This document shows, in pieces, positions 32,301 through 47,300 of a stretch of DNA of 64,000 nucleotides. The notes beneath the pieces were generated by a model. That model searched no databases and had not been told where the DNA came from. It saw nothing but the letters and a program-made list of their open reading frames with translations. The position numbers and the translations under genes are program-made. This DNA is from Branchiostoma floridae (Eukaryota > Chordata > Leptocardii > Amphioxiformes > Branchiostomatidae). Within the stretch, counting starts at the first letter, position 1, and each line of letters opens with the position of its first letter. Where the stretch lies: assembly GCF_000003815.2 (NCBI RefSeq), contig NC_049984.1:13646550-13710549 (forward strand). The letters run 5' to 3'.

Positions 32301-35300
32301 AAAGTTAGTTTCCACTTGGTTTGAGAAGTAGGAGATGTTTACTTGTGGGAATCAGAGCATGTCATCTTGCTGTTATGGTGATTTACTCCTTATAACAACC
32401 AGGATTAGATTCTACCCTTGTCCTGACTGCCCCCCCACCCTCCCTCTTCAGTAAGTATCACAATCCTCAATCATTTAAAACAAAAATTTGCCAGTCAGTC
32501 CTTCAGTCCGCAATGTATTGAATACGGCAGGATGAATCACAAAAGTTCAAAAGAAGACTGGAATGTTGGATAGTTCATCCTTGGCAAAACAGTAAACTGC
32601 TTGTGATCTCTCTCGCTGTGCAGGCAAATCTCGACCTGAAACCTGATCAACTCGCCAATCTAAACTACCTGTTGTGCCCTAAACACCCTTACCCTGTGCA
32701 GGACCCTCTTTATGGGGCTACCGCACGACTCTCTTTACGGGGCTGAGACAGTCAGGCTGCGTGTAAGCCGGGGCCAGTTTTCTGGGCAAAGTCCCAATTC
32801 TACGGACTTTGGCTACACACGCCTTCTGTCCGACACAAGGCTGAGGCAAAGTCTGCCACAAACATTCAACAAACTCATGGTCTACAGGCCTACAGGGCCA
32901 GATCATGTTTCCTTCCAAGATGCATGGGAGACCCCAGTCTTGCCATGGTCCTGACCACTTAGGGAGAAATCCAGCCCAGAGAAAACAGCTCTGATCACTT
33001 TGTTTCCAATCTAATTATGCAAGAACCCAGGTATTATTTTCAACTCACAGCAAAAGACATGAAAATTAGCCATCCACTGTTATGGGAGCTGATCCCTATT
33101 AGGCTAGTTTTCCTTGTCGTTATTTGTACACCTGGCCAGTTACCACGACAACCATAGTTAGTCCACCACCCCTGCAGCTTCTGTTCATTCATGACCACCC
33201 CTATACGGGAGGGGTGGCGGGGAAGAAAACGGCTACTTTTCAACAATATGAACCAATAGCATATGTTTACAAACACATAACAAAAAACGCCAGGGCAGGT
33301 AACAGAAATGTTTCAATTGAGGTCAAAATTCCAAGTGGAGTAAATCCAAACCATACATGTGTGGTGAGAAGAAGGGAGGGTAGTACTCTGTAGGGTGGTG
33401 GCATTTTTTAAATCTACTTTTGTTTAAATCAAGAGGTTATCCTACATTGTTCTGCTTTCTGCATTTTTTAAACTATAGGCAATAGACCAATGTTTTGGTG
33501 TTTGGTGGCCCGTTAAAGACACATTCAAACTCAAGGGAAACTTCCCCAAAGTAAGACTTAATTAGTCCCATTAGGGACCAAAGGGTTGAACCTTGTATTG
33601 AACAGCTTCACTTAGAACCTATGTAACAAAGCCACTCTTTCTTGAAGTAAATTATGATCAAACAAGCACAAGCCAGGCCAAGACCTATAGGGCATCCCTA
33701 ACCCTGGCCCCCTGATTACTTTCTCCAGGGTGGAATTTCAAAAGTTTATGTCCTACATAACGGGCCGGAACAACATTGGCTGAAAATGCCTGGATCAAAA
33801 GGCCCCTTCTGTAACCTGATGTCAGTGTGGGCTCCGCTACATATTGCTGCTATAGTGCACAGCCCTACTCTGTTTGTGACCTGTTTACAGTTCAAAACCA
33901 TCCTGCAAGAAATCCCTTTGAGCTGCTTGTGTCTCTCAAACAGAGCGGGAGCCACACGCAAGGCTCACATACATACACACCATGACGTCACCAAACCATC
34001 CCTTCACTTCTTTCACAGAAAACTACTGACGGAACCCGACTACAATACACTCAGAATATATCCCAAACATTTTCTATTACAATGTTGTGTTTGTTGCTAA
34101 ACACAAGTTGATCACAACACCACGCCACGAGATGGGCACAGGAAATCTGGTGGACCATGGCCAGTCTGCACCCCTTCCCTCCCCACAACTATAACAGACT
34201 GGTTACCATCAGGATCAAAGCATACCTTCTAGCGGGAAGCAGTCATCTGCCATGCCCACTGGCACAGGCTTGCAGCCACCTGCTTTTTCCATCTCCTGGG
34301 CTGGCGGCTCCTGGGGGGAGAGACAGACAGGGTTAGACCAGGATTAACAGGCACAACATCCAACAGGAGAAATTTACAACTACAGCTAGCTGTACAGGCA
34401 CCACACAAGTTTGCTGATGGTCACATAAATCATGCACTTGTAAACAAATACAGCAACCAAGACATTCAGATTGGATTTCATACAAGAGATAGATGTTGTA
34501 GGAAAGCTAAGTTTTACTCATTTTAACTCAATACAACTGCCAATTTTCTACAGTGCTTAATCAAATATCAACCTAATGATATAACAAATATGGCTGTAAG
34601 ATTCCATACACAAAAAAACGAGAGTAAATGAAGTTAAAAACAGGACACTGTAAGTTAGAAGGACATTGGGACTTAGGGCTAGACAGAGCAAGTTTGAAAG
34701 CTTCAGGAGGGAACCCTGTGCCGAGACAGTGTTATCATATCTAGCACCATCAAGGTCTTGAGCTCCTGGTAGGAGTTCACATAAATCTTGTGCCAGTGAA
34801 CAGGATGATGGGTTGACTTGCAGACTAGAACTGAATCCATGTGCTCATTCTAGATATATGAGATGGCTACTTGTTAAACAAGTAGAGCATGAGAAACTGT
34901 TGCACAAATTAGTCCTGCCATTGGAATCTACATATGAAAATGCACACAAGTCAATACCCTAGTGAGTCCGATATTTTTGCTGTGGAAAGCCAGTGTTTTG
35001 CAGAGCTCCTGGGACCTATCTGTAAGGTTCATTAACCCCTTAGGTCAAGTTCAGGGTAACGTTGGGTGGGGAAGACCCCGAGTCATAACTGGACCCAGAT
35101 GAGAACAGGTACGTTTCACTTCCTGGCACGCTAACTTGTCAGGAAAAATTACCTCTGATGCAAGGAAGAGGGGAACCCATTTCTGTTTATGGAGAGCAGC
35201 AATTCCACGTTTTGGTCAAACTTGGGCACTTAAAAGACGTCTCAAGGAAGAAATTTTGAGTTGGCTTGTGTCCTCACAGTGTAGCGTGTATAAGGCACGA

Positions 35301-38300
35301 TCTACACACAGTTTTTCCCGATATCGGCGAGCCTACAACCATTCGCCGACAGCTTTTTTTCATCGTCTAGATGGAACTGCTATATCGCCATTACGATATC
35401 GGGAAAATTTCTCCCGAAAGGTCCGGACCATTCGTACGAAAGCTTAGCAGGGGTCCCCGATAGCTTAGCAGGGGTCCCCGACAGCTTCCGCGCGTGTGTA
35501 GATGTGTCCCGACTTCGGGAAGGCTCATTAGCATACAACGCGGGCTCATTAGGCTATATAGCTGTTTATGACTGCAAGCGCCACGGGTGTCCCGCGGCCA
35601 GCGTTCCAGATCCCTCCCGACACATCCACCGATATCGGTAAAAACTGTGTATAGATTGGGCCTTAGGGAGTGGCTTTTAGGTAATGTCCATAAAACCTTC
35701 AAAAGCAAGCAGAGTTGGGTTACAAAGAGCTTCTTGCTAATTGCATTCCTTCCAGAGAAGAGCTGGGTTGAAAAAAGGCTTCATCACTCTACACAAGGAT
35801 AATATGACTGTGTAGTTGTGTGGATGGTTGTAAGCGTGTGTCCTCTCACTTTTACAGGTTATTCAGGATGGGGACTGCAGTGGAGGGTACACTTAACTTC
35901 ACAACTTTTACTATTACTATTACCAGAAATGGTTGAAATCCACTCCTGAGATGTGTCCTATTCTTTATCCTATTTCAGGGAGAGAGTTAGGGCTGCAACA
36001 ATCCTGTTCAAGCTGTTTAATTGAGAATATCAACATACATATTGTAGGACATTATGGCTAATGTGGAAGTCAAAATGAACAGGCTAATTTCTGTAACATC
36101 TGTTTATGACCTTGAGAATGAAAAGGCAGCCTCACAAGACAGGAAATCAAGAAGGCTTTCCTCCAGAGTAAAGTGTTTGCAGCACCTGGACTGAAGATTG
36201 CCCCAGGCATCCTTCAGACAAATAACCGCTTTATTAGTCCTAACTTTCTGGTAAGTAAATCTGAAAGGATTAACACCAAAGCCCTTTCCAAGGACGTGCC
36301 ATCTTTGATCTCCATGTTAATTTCAAGGCAGCCATGGAGGCTGGAAATAATTTCTGTTCCCCATGCTGACATATAACTACTCTGCCTACAGGCATTTGTC
36401 AGGTATTCATGGGAGGGTGGCGCTCCGACGGTGCTCTCGCAAAGACATAGGGACTGTGGATTATGACACTTTTGCATCTTTTTTTGGGGGGGGGGGGGGG
36501 CGGTCGGAGAAAACTACACCTGGAGAAGGTACTTCCTTACATAATTTACAAATTCAAATATTGATTGGGGATATTGCATAGGAGAAGAAATAGCTACTTC
36601 CAAGCAAAGATGGTGGGTTCTTTACTGACTTAAAAATAATATAATTGGAGACAGGCACAGCATATCAAGGATACATTCAAAACATACAGCACAGTATGAT
36701 GTCTGCTGACTCATAGTATGATACTGTACTTGGAGGGAAAAACAAGTCTTCTTCAAACGAAGGAGGAGTATCAGAATCTCTAACAGGTGACTCATTTCCA
36801 TGTTGGCCAGGTCCAAGAAGACAGCGAATTCCACTGTGAGGTGAGGTGAGACATGCGACTTCAAAAGCAAGGAAATGAAAACCAGACCCACTTTGGTGAT
36901 TCATTTCTGCTCCTTTAAACATTAAAAACTATGTACTTTTTTCAAAAAGTCATTTTTCCAATTTCTAAACAAAGCCATCCCCATCCCCCTGGAAATCAAC
37001 TGGAATGTCCCTTTAGGGCAGGTACTAGGGGAGGGTACTGCGAATTCCCAAGTTGGCGGAGACACATGTCAGGAGTAGGGGAAAGGACTGACACCTAAAA
37101 CCCAATGTTCACGGCAAGTCAACCATGGCCTTGTGGCAGCTTCCCATACCAATCTCAGCAAAATAACCGCAGAATCCAAACAGCTGAAACATAACTCCTA
37201 CCAACCTGCCAACCTACAAATTTCTAGTTGAAATAATTCTGCATGGAGCCAAAAGGATAGCTCACAGAGGTCGTTTGCCTAAACCTCATAAAGGACCAAC
37301 TGCTAAATAAAAACTTTTCATTAAACTTGAAGTTCAATGTTGCAACAGTGGGCATTTTTCAAGAGTTCCACGTGTCACATCCCTTATTTATAGACAATTA
37401 GTTCAGTTCATCCTCCAGGTGACACCAGGACAATGCTTTACTACAACGACTGGTTTCAGTGCAAACTATTTTTAAAACAGTAGAACTAAGTGATCACAGC
37501 TTGTCTGTTCAGGAAGGACAAAAATTGTCCTGTGTTTGTTTTTGTGTCTGTTACTGTCTACAAACTATATGAATTTTTCCATGCACAATGCCAATATCAA
37601 TGAACTATTCATTCATTCAATCAATGCTGGAGAAGTGATTGGTTGCCTGAATCAACTACAAAATGCATGCAGATCAAGCAGCGTCCTAAGAAGGCACGGG
37701 AGAAGCGAACAACTTTAGCAGCATAATGACAGCGAGGATAGACGGAGAACTTCTGTGACATTCCCTGGGATATTCTCTAAACCTCCGCTGTGGAAACCAA
37801 GTGGCGAACGGGGTCATGTGCCTCTCAGCTCTGTTCCACTGAATACCACTGTATGGCTAATGGAGAAGGAGAGGTTTATTCCTGGGTGGAAATCAATTAC
37901 CACAACCGCCCATGCCTTGCACAAAGGTAGCATTGTCCAGCTTACCCCTGCTTCGCGGTAACCTAGCTAGCCATCTTTTCAATTTCCCTGAAAGGTGGCT
38001 GGTAAAGTTTGGGTCCCAGCACAAAGCACTTTGCATTCCAGTGCAGATGCAGGAGGCTGGACCTGTCCTGGTGTATTAGGTCTGAAGACAGGCAAGGCTG
38101 CAACAGATGGGGGACATTAGGCCAGAAGAAGGTGGGGAGGAAGGAAAGTAAGGAGGATCATCTTACACTAGAAGAAAAGGGCGACTCTTGTCAACTTTCC
38201 TGCACAGGTCATCGCAGGTCCACTTGCAACCAGTTACGGCTAACTCTTTTGTGGACAGGGAAGGGGAGTTGGTCTATGAATTCTTATTTGTGTAATTCTT

Positions 38301-41300
38301 CTAAATGAAAGCATACCAGGAGATTTGGGTGTTTTTCCTGTTCCTCCTCTGCTAGACATGTTCGATTGAAAACAGCTTGAGGGGAACCATCAAGAAAATT
38401 AAAATCAAACTCCTGTCACAGGACAGAGTCAGTCTCTTCAGATTTTTTCATTTATAGTAATCGTCTCTAATAGGACACAAAGTTGTTAGGTGAAATTAGG
38501 ATTATTGGCCAAACAGAAACAATGGATAAATGCAACATTCCAAATGGCTATCTTGGCATCTCCAGTCTATCCCACCAGCAACGAATTTTCACACTGAAAC
38601 CTTATATTAAATGCATTGGATAAAACATTACACTTATTGGCATTGTGTTTCAGTATATAATTCTTTTTCCAGCTCTTTCCTTGAGTATTTACCAAACCAT
38701 AGTGAGGTTATACCAACAATTATGTAACCCCTTTCCTTGTGAAATCATTGTCATGTCCACATCAACATCAACAGATTTCAGAGCTTTGGCCCAGCAGAGG
38801 TTTCCTACAAACAGAACGCTGTACCTTTTTACTGTACCCTTCCATTGTTTGCCTCAACCGCACATCCCTCCCTGTCGCCCCAAGGCAAAGCCAAGCACTT
38901 ATGATGAGGGCAAAGGTCGCGAGGAAGAATAGAATGGTTACTGTAACAAACACCCTTATCGCACAAAGTACAAATTGTGGGCTAACCTGTTGATCGCACA
39001 AAGAGTGTGGTCTGTTTGGAAAACTCCACCGGAAGTCCCCCATTTTACTGCCGTTTCTAGGTTATCAACTCAAGCAAAGTCTTCAAACTGTGCCGGTGGT
39101 AAAGGGACAAGGCCATGGAGGTATTTGCCTGACAATAGAGGCAGGCAAGAATTGTGCGGCGAGCTTGCCAAACAAATGTATCACATGTGCATACTCACAG
39201 CCAGTAAAATCTGAAGTGCCCAAAGCAGGAGTCAGCTAGGGGTCACTGGGAGTTGAAGGCACTAAACTGCCCAGATGTCAGCAAACAACATTTGGGACAT
39301 GAAAAGGGGGAGAAAGCCTAGGGTGTCATTCAGATTTTAATGCTTTTCAACTTGAACCCTCACATGGCTGATACATCTCAACATAAATACATTTCTTTGA
39401 AGAAAGGTCAGTATTAATTTCAGAAAGTAGAAAGAAGTAGATGGTTATAACTTTTAATGATAAATTCAATCTATAAGCTATAGATGAGCTGTCTATCAAC
39501 CATTTCTTGGTGACATAAGAAAACTTGGATCTCGCTAATGTCAGTTCCTGCACTCAGATATCTTTTTCCTTGTTATGATTTTCACAAAGTGGGTTTGACT
39601 CGAACTCAACAGACATATGATTTATTGCCTTGCAGTGTTGATTAAATTGGCAATACCCAACAATGGATCATCACCCAGAGCATGAAATGATATGAAACCA
39701 GTGCAAAAAGAACTCATTACAGCAGTTGGTTGAAGCGGCTACTCGCATGCATGATAGCCGTCTAAGCCAATATTTTCCGCCCTCGGCTCAAAGGATATTT
39801 GCATTACAAAGGGATGGAAGCCGCCTTTGAAGATAAATGGCCCCGAGGGCAGGTCATAAGACAATGAAGAGAACAGGCAATCCGCTATTATCTTTTCGGA
39901 AGGCAAGTCATACATAACAAATATTTCACCAAGGTTTTTTTAGGGTGCCTGAGCTGCTTCTCTTGTCCGATACCATGGGAATAACTGTAGAATGCCTGCT
40001 ACACTGCTTACAGAAACACACTTTGGACTTTTTCAATCCATTCTTACAACCAGACTTGGTCTAAGCTATGTGACATATGGCAAGATGTAACTTGTAAGTA
40101 AAGTGGCAAGATTGTTATCAAACCAGATAGAAAGCAATTTGTTCTTCTTTTTGCAGGACCACTTCTATCCCCAACATTGCCTGATACATGTATGCTGTGT
40201 CATGTGGCCATGGTCCCAGCAGTGCCAAAAGGGAGTCCAACACTATCAGTGATACATCTTGAGCATTCACCACATGTAGGAAGGGGTCACTGCCATTGTA
40301 CACCAGGGGAAGCCAAGGCCTCTATACTGGCTTTCTGTTTTGTCACAGCATGGCACAAAAACATGTACAAGCAGCCTGCCAGCCCTTCTCAGATACGTCC
40401 CATAAGGTCCACTCCACACCTGTTTTATACTGAAAGCTACACAACACCTGTGCTATAAATACGCTGTAGCCTTGGCTCAGTCCGCAGGGAAATAAGCGGC
40501 ATTTGAAACACGGCTGGAAATTAGTTTTGAGACGTTTAGGTTACAGGTAGGTTCAAATGGGCGAAATTTACCTGTCCTCCAGCGGTATGGGGGTGTGGCA
40601 CCTGAAGTGACAGTGCGGTGACAGAGACATACCAGATAGCCATACCAGGGAGCACTTCCTTACTGGAATTTGGAAAGGAATGGGTTTTGTCATTTTGAAG
40701 GGCAAGCACATGAGGGACTAAGCTTTTTATTGGCTGTGACATCTTCTTCCACAATTCCCTTCCAATAATCCCTTTACTGAATGTTCTGTGACAAGAATGT
40801 CAAGAAATTGCTTTTTGATACAAAAATAACCGTAACTAATACAAATGGAGGTTCAAATCTGCATATCTTGTTACCTAATAATGTTGTAGAGGAACAAATC
40901 ATTGCAATCTACTTGTTTTGTACCTGACATTTTATATTCATCCCTGATTGATGTATTACAAACAGGCATCAATCACTGATAGCATGTTTCCCAAGATGCT
41001 AAGCAAAGCCACACAGAACACACAGCCAGTTGCAAGTAGCCCTCCCCCCTCTCTAGAATCCAGACCAGACCTGTGACATTGGTCAACATACTTACAACCT
41101 CAACATGTCCTACTGGGGGGTTGTGGTTGTACTTTCTAAGCAAACAAACACTGAAATTTCTGAGAAAACTCATGGACTGACCAGGGAGGTAGTGTGAGAG
41201 GTAGTCTATATAAAGGCCTGATCAACCTGGGTGTGAAATTTTGATCATGTCTGGCTGGACTGGCCACTTTGAAAATACGTGATAATGAGCCATGTTTCCA

Positions 41301-44300
41301 GCCTGGGCTTTGGTGGCGCGATTAGGGATGCCCAGTGGAAGTTGTGGCCTTCAAAGCATTTTCAACATGCTTGTATACCACAGAGATGTGCACCCCTGGT
41401 ATATCTGTACTCCAATCACACACAACAGCTTCTTTTTTATAACAAGGACAAAAAGACGGCTAAATGACACAACATCAAACAATGTTTATCACGGGTGAAA
41501 TCTTTGATGTCGTCGCTAAGAGACCACCAGACTTCCAAAATGCCTCATCCTTTGGTACAAAGGTATTTTCTGAGTCTGAGATATACTATGTTGACCCCTT
41601 GTAACTGGGACCAGTTCCCCTTATCTTCAAAAGACATGAATTCTCAAGTATTCCTGGGACAGAACCAAGAGGCTTTCAATGCACTTCAACAGGACAGTTA
41701 CTGCTAGCATAGATGGATCAATGAAGAACTTTCCTTTTTACTTGTTCACATTAGCATAAACCTCCTCATCTGCATGCCAATTTGGTGTTAGTAACTGTAA
41801 TGGAACTGCAGGAGAGAGTGTGGCTAAGTGCGTAATGGCTTGTGCAGTAATGTCTTTTAATTGCACTTCAGCATGCAGGGGAGAGGTGCGTGAGTGATGT
41901 AGCACTCCACTGGTACGGACATCGCCTGCACTACCTACAACAAGATTTTGGTGGTTCATCAATTGAATCAAAATGACACAGCCGTGATGTGCACATCAGA
42001 TCTATAACTTGAGTTGAGGAGACAATATTGCCTGTATTTCATCAGTCTAGCTAGATCCAACATTGTAGCTTACATTAATTCATAACAAAAGACAACGGAA
42101 GACATTTTGCCTTAGAATGGAATCTTTTTCTATTTCCTCTTTGTCTGTTCTAATCCTTATTCCACAACAAGAGCACAATGATGACATGTAAGAAGTATGG
42201 GACCCTGCAGTCAAAGGCGATATTCTGGAACTTCCTCGGTGGAAATCCCTTGGCTCAAAGTCCGCACTTCCTCTAAACAGGAAGCAAGGCGACTCCGGGC
42301 GGCTACGGCATTCCCAGCATTCCGAGCAAGGCTGGAAATGCCCCGTGCCCGGGGATGGAGTCCGACCTGATCAATATTGACTGTGGCTAAGCAAGCAATA
42401 AGAAAGAGCTTTGGGCGACTAACTAAATTGCTGAAAAACGTACACAAGGTACGATTAGGGCACGTCCTCTTCTGGTGCCTGCCCGTGCATACACAACTCA
42501 TCAACTTTTGCGGACGCAGAATGGCGACCAAAAATTCTTGGGGAAAAACTATTAACAGAATTCCTCTACAGCCAGGCTATGGAAAAATTCAAAACGAGGG
42601 TTGGAGATTGAAGCTTGCAGCGTTCCCTTTGACGGGGACACAGTGCTTATCCACTTAGCCCACTGAGCAAACGGCTTACTGTTGACTCTGTCACGAGTGA
42701 CCTCACATTTTTGGGGCTTACAATACGCAAGACATCAAAATGTACAGCAGGGTGTAACAGATATTGTGTAATGAGAATCACCGCTCATGAATATGTCAAT
42801 GATTTCCTCCAGCATTACACCTATCAGGCTTGTGACACAACAGTTCCTTTCAACGACCTACAAAACAATATGAAAGATACTAATACTGGAATTGATGAAG
42901 GGGTCTAGACAAGGTCTCTAAAGTAGCTACGTTTTAAACAAGTATGACCCAGATTGTATAGATTCCTACTTATCTCATTTTTTTAATCCCAGGTCCAGTA
43001 TATGCTTGAACTGAAATTTCCAACCAAATATTGGACCATGTTTTCTGGTGAGGTGCACATCATCATGAAAGTCACTGGTTGGTTATTTGTTGAAATGATG
43101 ACCATTTAGTACAGATATAGAAAATTAATTTTAACAGACCTAAGCTCCTTCAAAATCACCCCATGAAAATACAAATCAAATGAAGCTACCCTATCGTATT
43201 CTGAACAGTATATAATTATATACAGTATCTAGGTTGCCCATAACCAAAATAACTGCAAAATACTAGTGATCAACCTATCCACATTGCAAAAACAGCTACG
43301 TGCAAAAAAAGTATCACTTCCAAGCTATCTCCGTGTTTCGCATATCATCCATCTGAAATGCGTGAACTAAAAGAGAGCCATCCAACCTTTACTGCACATC
43401 TTCGGCGATAGTAAAACTGACAAACAAGATCAAAGAGACAAGCGGGCTTGAGCTTCTTGCTTTCATATCCTTTCACAAAGTGGGCATTGCCGAACATAAA
43501 CCAGTCTCAGAGGCACCACATTATTTTAGCTCTGAAGTTCACATCAAAGCCAACAGCTTTTATCTCTGCTAAGCCCCTTTACAGAACTAATACAACCTGA
43601 TGATGAAAGCCCAAAGCCTTACCCTCCCAACACTTTGATTTGGCATAGATAACGTATCTACGCTTTGCCTATCTCACATGGGTTTGTACCAGATCTTCCT
43701 TTGATCTGCAACATCATAGACCCTCATTTATCAAGATTCACCGGGATAAACTTTCTGCATTTCCTAAAGGCACTGTGATGGGACCATTGCCCTTTACAGA
43801 CTAATCCCAAATTATACAGCCCCTTTGGGCTAAGTGAACAGGCAATATGAGATAACAGGACGTTATTTCCAGCAATACAGCCAACGGACGCGACATACTG
43901 TCGCTGTTTACTGAGCAATCTTTTCAGCTAACATTTCACCCTTATGATAACCCTTCATTCTCCTTTTAACTACCCCATTAGAAGAAAACCATGTTCCGTT
44001 TTATGACATTTCCCTCCTCAAGAGGACTATCTGCTAAAACTTTTTCCGCCATCTTAAGAGTGATGGGCAAAGTCAACCGGAAGATGACTAGGTCCACCAG
44101 GAGTCAAGGTCAAGTGAAGAAAAGCTTCTCTAGTAACAGAGGATGAGCTCACATCTTGTTAGAAAAGATGGTCCCAAGGAAGGGTCGGTCCCCACTGATT
44201 CTCATTGACTTTGATCATGATGGCTCTACCCTCGCTGCACGCAGACTGCCTTGTATTCTATCACATTTATTCTCTTTTATGTTAACAATTCCAAAGAGCA

Positions 44301-47300
44301 AGTCTACAGGGACTGGGGCATCTCCTGCATGATTAATGAGCAACTATGATCCAGCTTGCTCATTTGCAACTGCCCTTAGTGCCAAGTTGCATGCTAAGAA
44401 ATCTTTCAGGTAATTACAATCCTCTTACCAGTCATGCAACTCCCCATAGGAACAAACTGGAAAAGCTCGAAGTTATCTTCCGAGGTTTTAACTGTGATGT
44501 TTGGTCTGTGGAAAAAGCGAGCAGCTTCCAAAGTTAGTCACGAATGACTAATAGGGTGTATTTCCTTCAAAGGGAACAAGCAAAGAAGGAAATAACCTCA
44601 AAGCTTCTTGGATGTTACTTCAAAGGATGCCTTTGTAGGAAGCACTATTGGGAGGAGATTACCAAGAAGAGAGGGTTACACAAAGTGGGGCTTTGTCTGA
44701 GCAATAGTCTAATCTAGGATCTTTCTGNNNNNNNNNNNNNNNNNNNNNNNNNNNNNNNNNNNNNNNNNNNNNNNNNNNNNNNNNNNNNNNNNNNNNNNNN
44801 NNNNNNNNNNNNNNNNNNNNNNNNNNNNNNNNNNNNNNNNNNNNNNNNNNNNNNNNNNNNNNNNNNNNNNNNNNNNNNNNNNNNNNNNNNAACTTCACCC
44901 AGGAGGATTTGGAACCAATCAAATGCAAACGGCTATCACTGTCAAATCTACTGAAATTTCTTATATCAATTTTTAACGCCATTTTATCCTGGAGAACAAT
45001 ATTTCAACAGGATGAAAAAAAATCATATCAAGACATATGAGTGGCAGAACTGTAAGATTTTTCAAAGCAGAACCAGAATGAATGAGAGTGAGCCACCTGT
45101 GTCAATGTTGTCAGAAATATTCTACTGGAACAAGCAGGCAGTCTGGGTGGCTAATCGTTCTCAGGCCAGCTCTTTTCTCTATAAACAAGACAGAAATTGT
45201 GAAACACAGAAGGAAACACTGGACAGCATCCAAGAAGGTCTACAATCCTCTATCACTGACACAGGGGGTTATCTCAACGCTGCTTGCCACCCACCATGGT
45301 CCAACACTTCAACAAGCCACCGACTGCAGAAAACATCCCCTCACACCCAAGAGCCATTCTTTATTGAGTACATCAATCTAATAAATAACATTAATTTCAA
45401 TCATACACTACTGTTGTAACAAATAGGACCTCTCCCTCAGTACAAGCAACCACAATCTAGGCTTGTTGGTTGGTTCATGACATTTTGCCCAAGCCAGTCC
45501 CTGTCAACACTGGTCTGCTGTGGGCATCTAATTCCATTCAGAATCTCCCTTTCAGGCATGTCAACAGTGACCAAAACCATCGCTGGTCGTGGGAAGGCGG
45601 AAAAAATAGTTGGGGGGCCTTCAGTTGGTACATACTTAACACTTGCATCCTATTCAGTCTGTCGTCGCCTTTCTACGGGCAGACTGCGGGTGTACGCTGT
45701 CCAAACACAACATTTCATACGATCCCCTCTATGCTAAACATTCAGCACCAGTCCCGACCTAAGCAGGCTCCTGGTATTATGTTGTCCAGATCAAAGGTGC
45801 TAATTTTATCTTCCCAATCAATGGGAGGTACTGGCTATTTTGGGTTGTGAAAGGTCTTGCTTGGTAATAAGTAAACAGCATCTCTCCTGCCTGAATATGC
45901 AGAATATATCTAATCCTATGAATCATCATCTTCTAGGCAATTCACTTAAATTATGTAATATGATGTTACCACATACACAATACTAGTATACAGACATTTC
46001 AACAATAGAAATTACTCCACATTAAACATAAGCCTTATGATTAATTCATGAACATACTGGTGCAAAGCTAATGTTTAGGCCATATGACATCAACAATGAA
46101 CTCCTTCCTAAATTAGCCATTTGAAGGTTCTTGACTGGGCACAGAACTACCATTGTAATTTGCACTTAATCAAAGCTGACATACACCATGACCTTGTCTA
46201 CATTCAGAGACATCATTATGATAAAGACAACTTTAGATCATATATCATAAAATGTGGGTACTGGGTAGTCAAGCTATACATGTAAGCTACCATAAAATTT
46301 TGCTGAGACAGCTACACCCCTATGTACTCGAGATCTTTTTTTTCTTCATTTCCCAGAACCCACATTACCCTCTAACGGGCAGAAAAGTGAACTTCATCCC
46401 ATCTTGCAGCAACCTTGACTGCTACTGAGCAAAATGACCTGATACTACTTGACACAGTGATTTGGCTTTCTCCCAAGGACCCTTGATCACATTCAGACGA
46501 CCCTTCCCTTCACAAACCGCAGTCTTACCTCAAGTGACTTCCAAACCCATACTCACCATACATATCAAAATATTCCCACAGTACCAAATCTATTCCCCCC
46601 TCTCCCCTTATCACTGCCCATGGTGGTCTCTTCCATGTCCCTGGGCTGAAAAACTGCCCAACTTTGAATTTAATTGCCAGTGTCCCCTGGCAGGACCTTC
46701 AAAGCGGAATGCCGCCAGTGAACTTCCCCTGCTTACCTATCCCAGAGGAGCCACCATTCACCAGGCTTATCTGCAAATGGTCTAATCATCCCTTCAAGTG
46801 TTCAATACAGTTATTACCCAGCAGGCAGGGTATTTCCAATTGCGTAGAGCACACGCTCCCCCGCTAAACTGAAAATGTTTCGCATTTATGGGCAGTAGGG
46901 GGCTTATGTGCCAAGCCTTTGATATCAACATTACTTCAACTCTCTGAGCAAGTCCGGTCATATCGGTGCCCTTCCCTTATATCTAAATCTATGGGGGTTA
47001 CCTTCAATAAACATCATCACTTAGTACAGACGGGATAGAAGTCAAATCACACACGAAATCAGTTTCACAGACTACATTGGGTGATACGTTCATGTGCACT
47101 GTATGATAGCTATGAAGCTGTGTGATATACACTCTTCAAATGGTAATGATATTGACTGAAGAATAGCTCCAAGCAGCCTGGCCTAGCCTGTGTAGGTCCA
47201 TACTTTTGTTGGTGAGGTAACTTCCTTTATTTCACAATAGCCAGCACTCTAGCAACTGTGACCATATAAATGCCACCTTGCAGCTGTCATACACAGAAGA

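Noticed and set aside
43208-43223. GTATATAATTATATAC perfect palindrome
   Set aside because: Short and purely AT-rich in an AT-rich intron; expected by chance.
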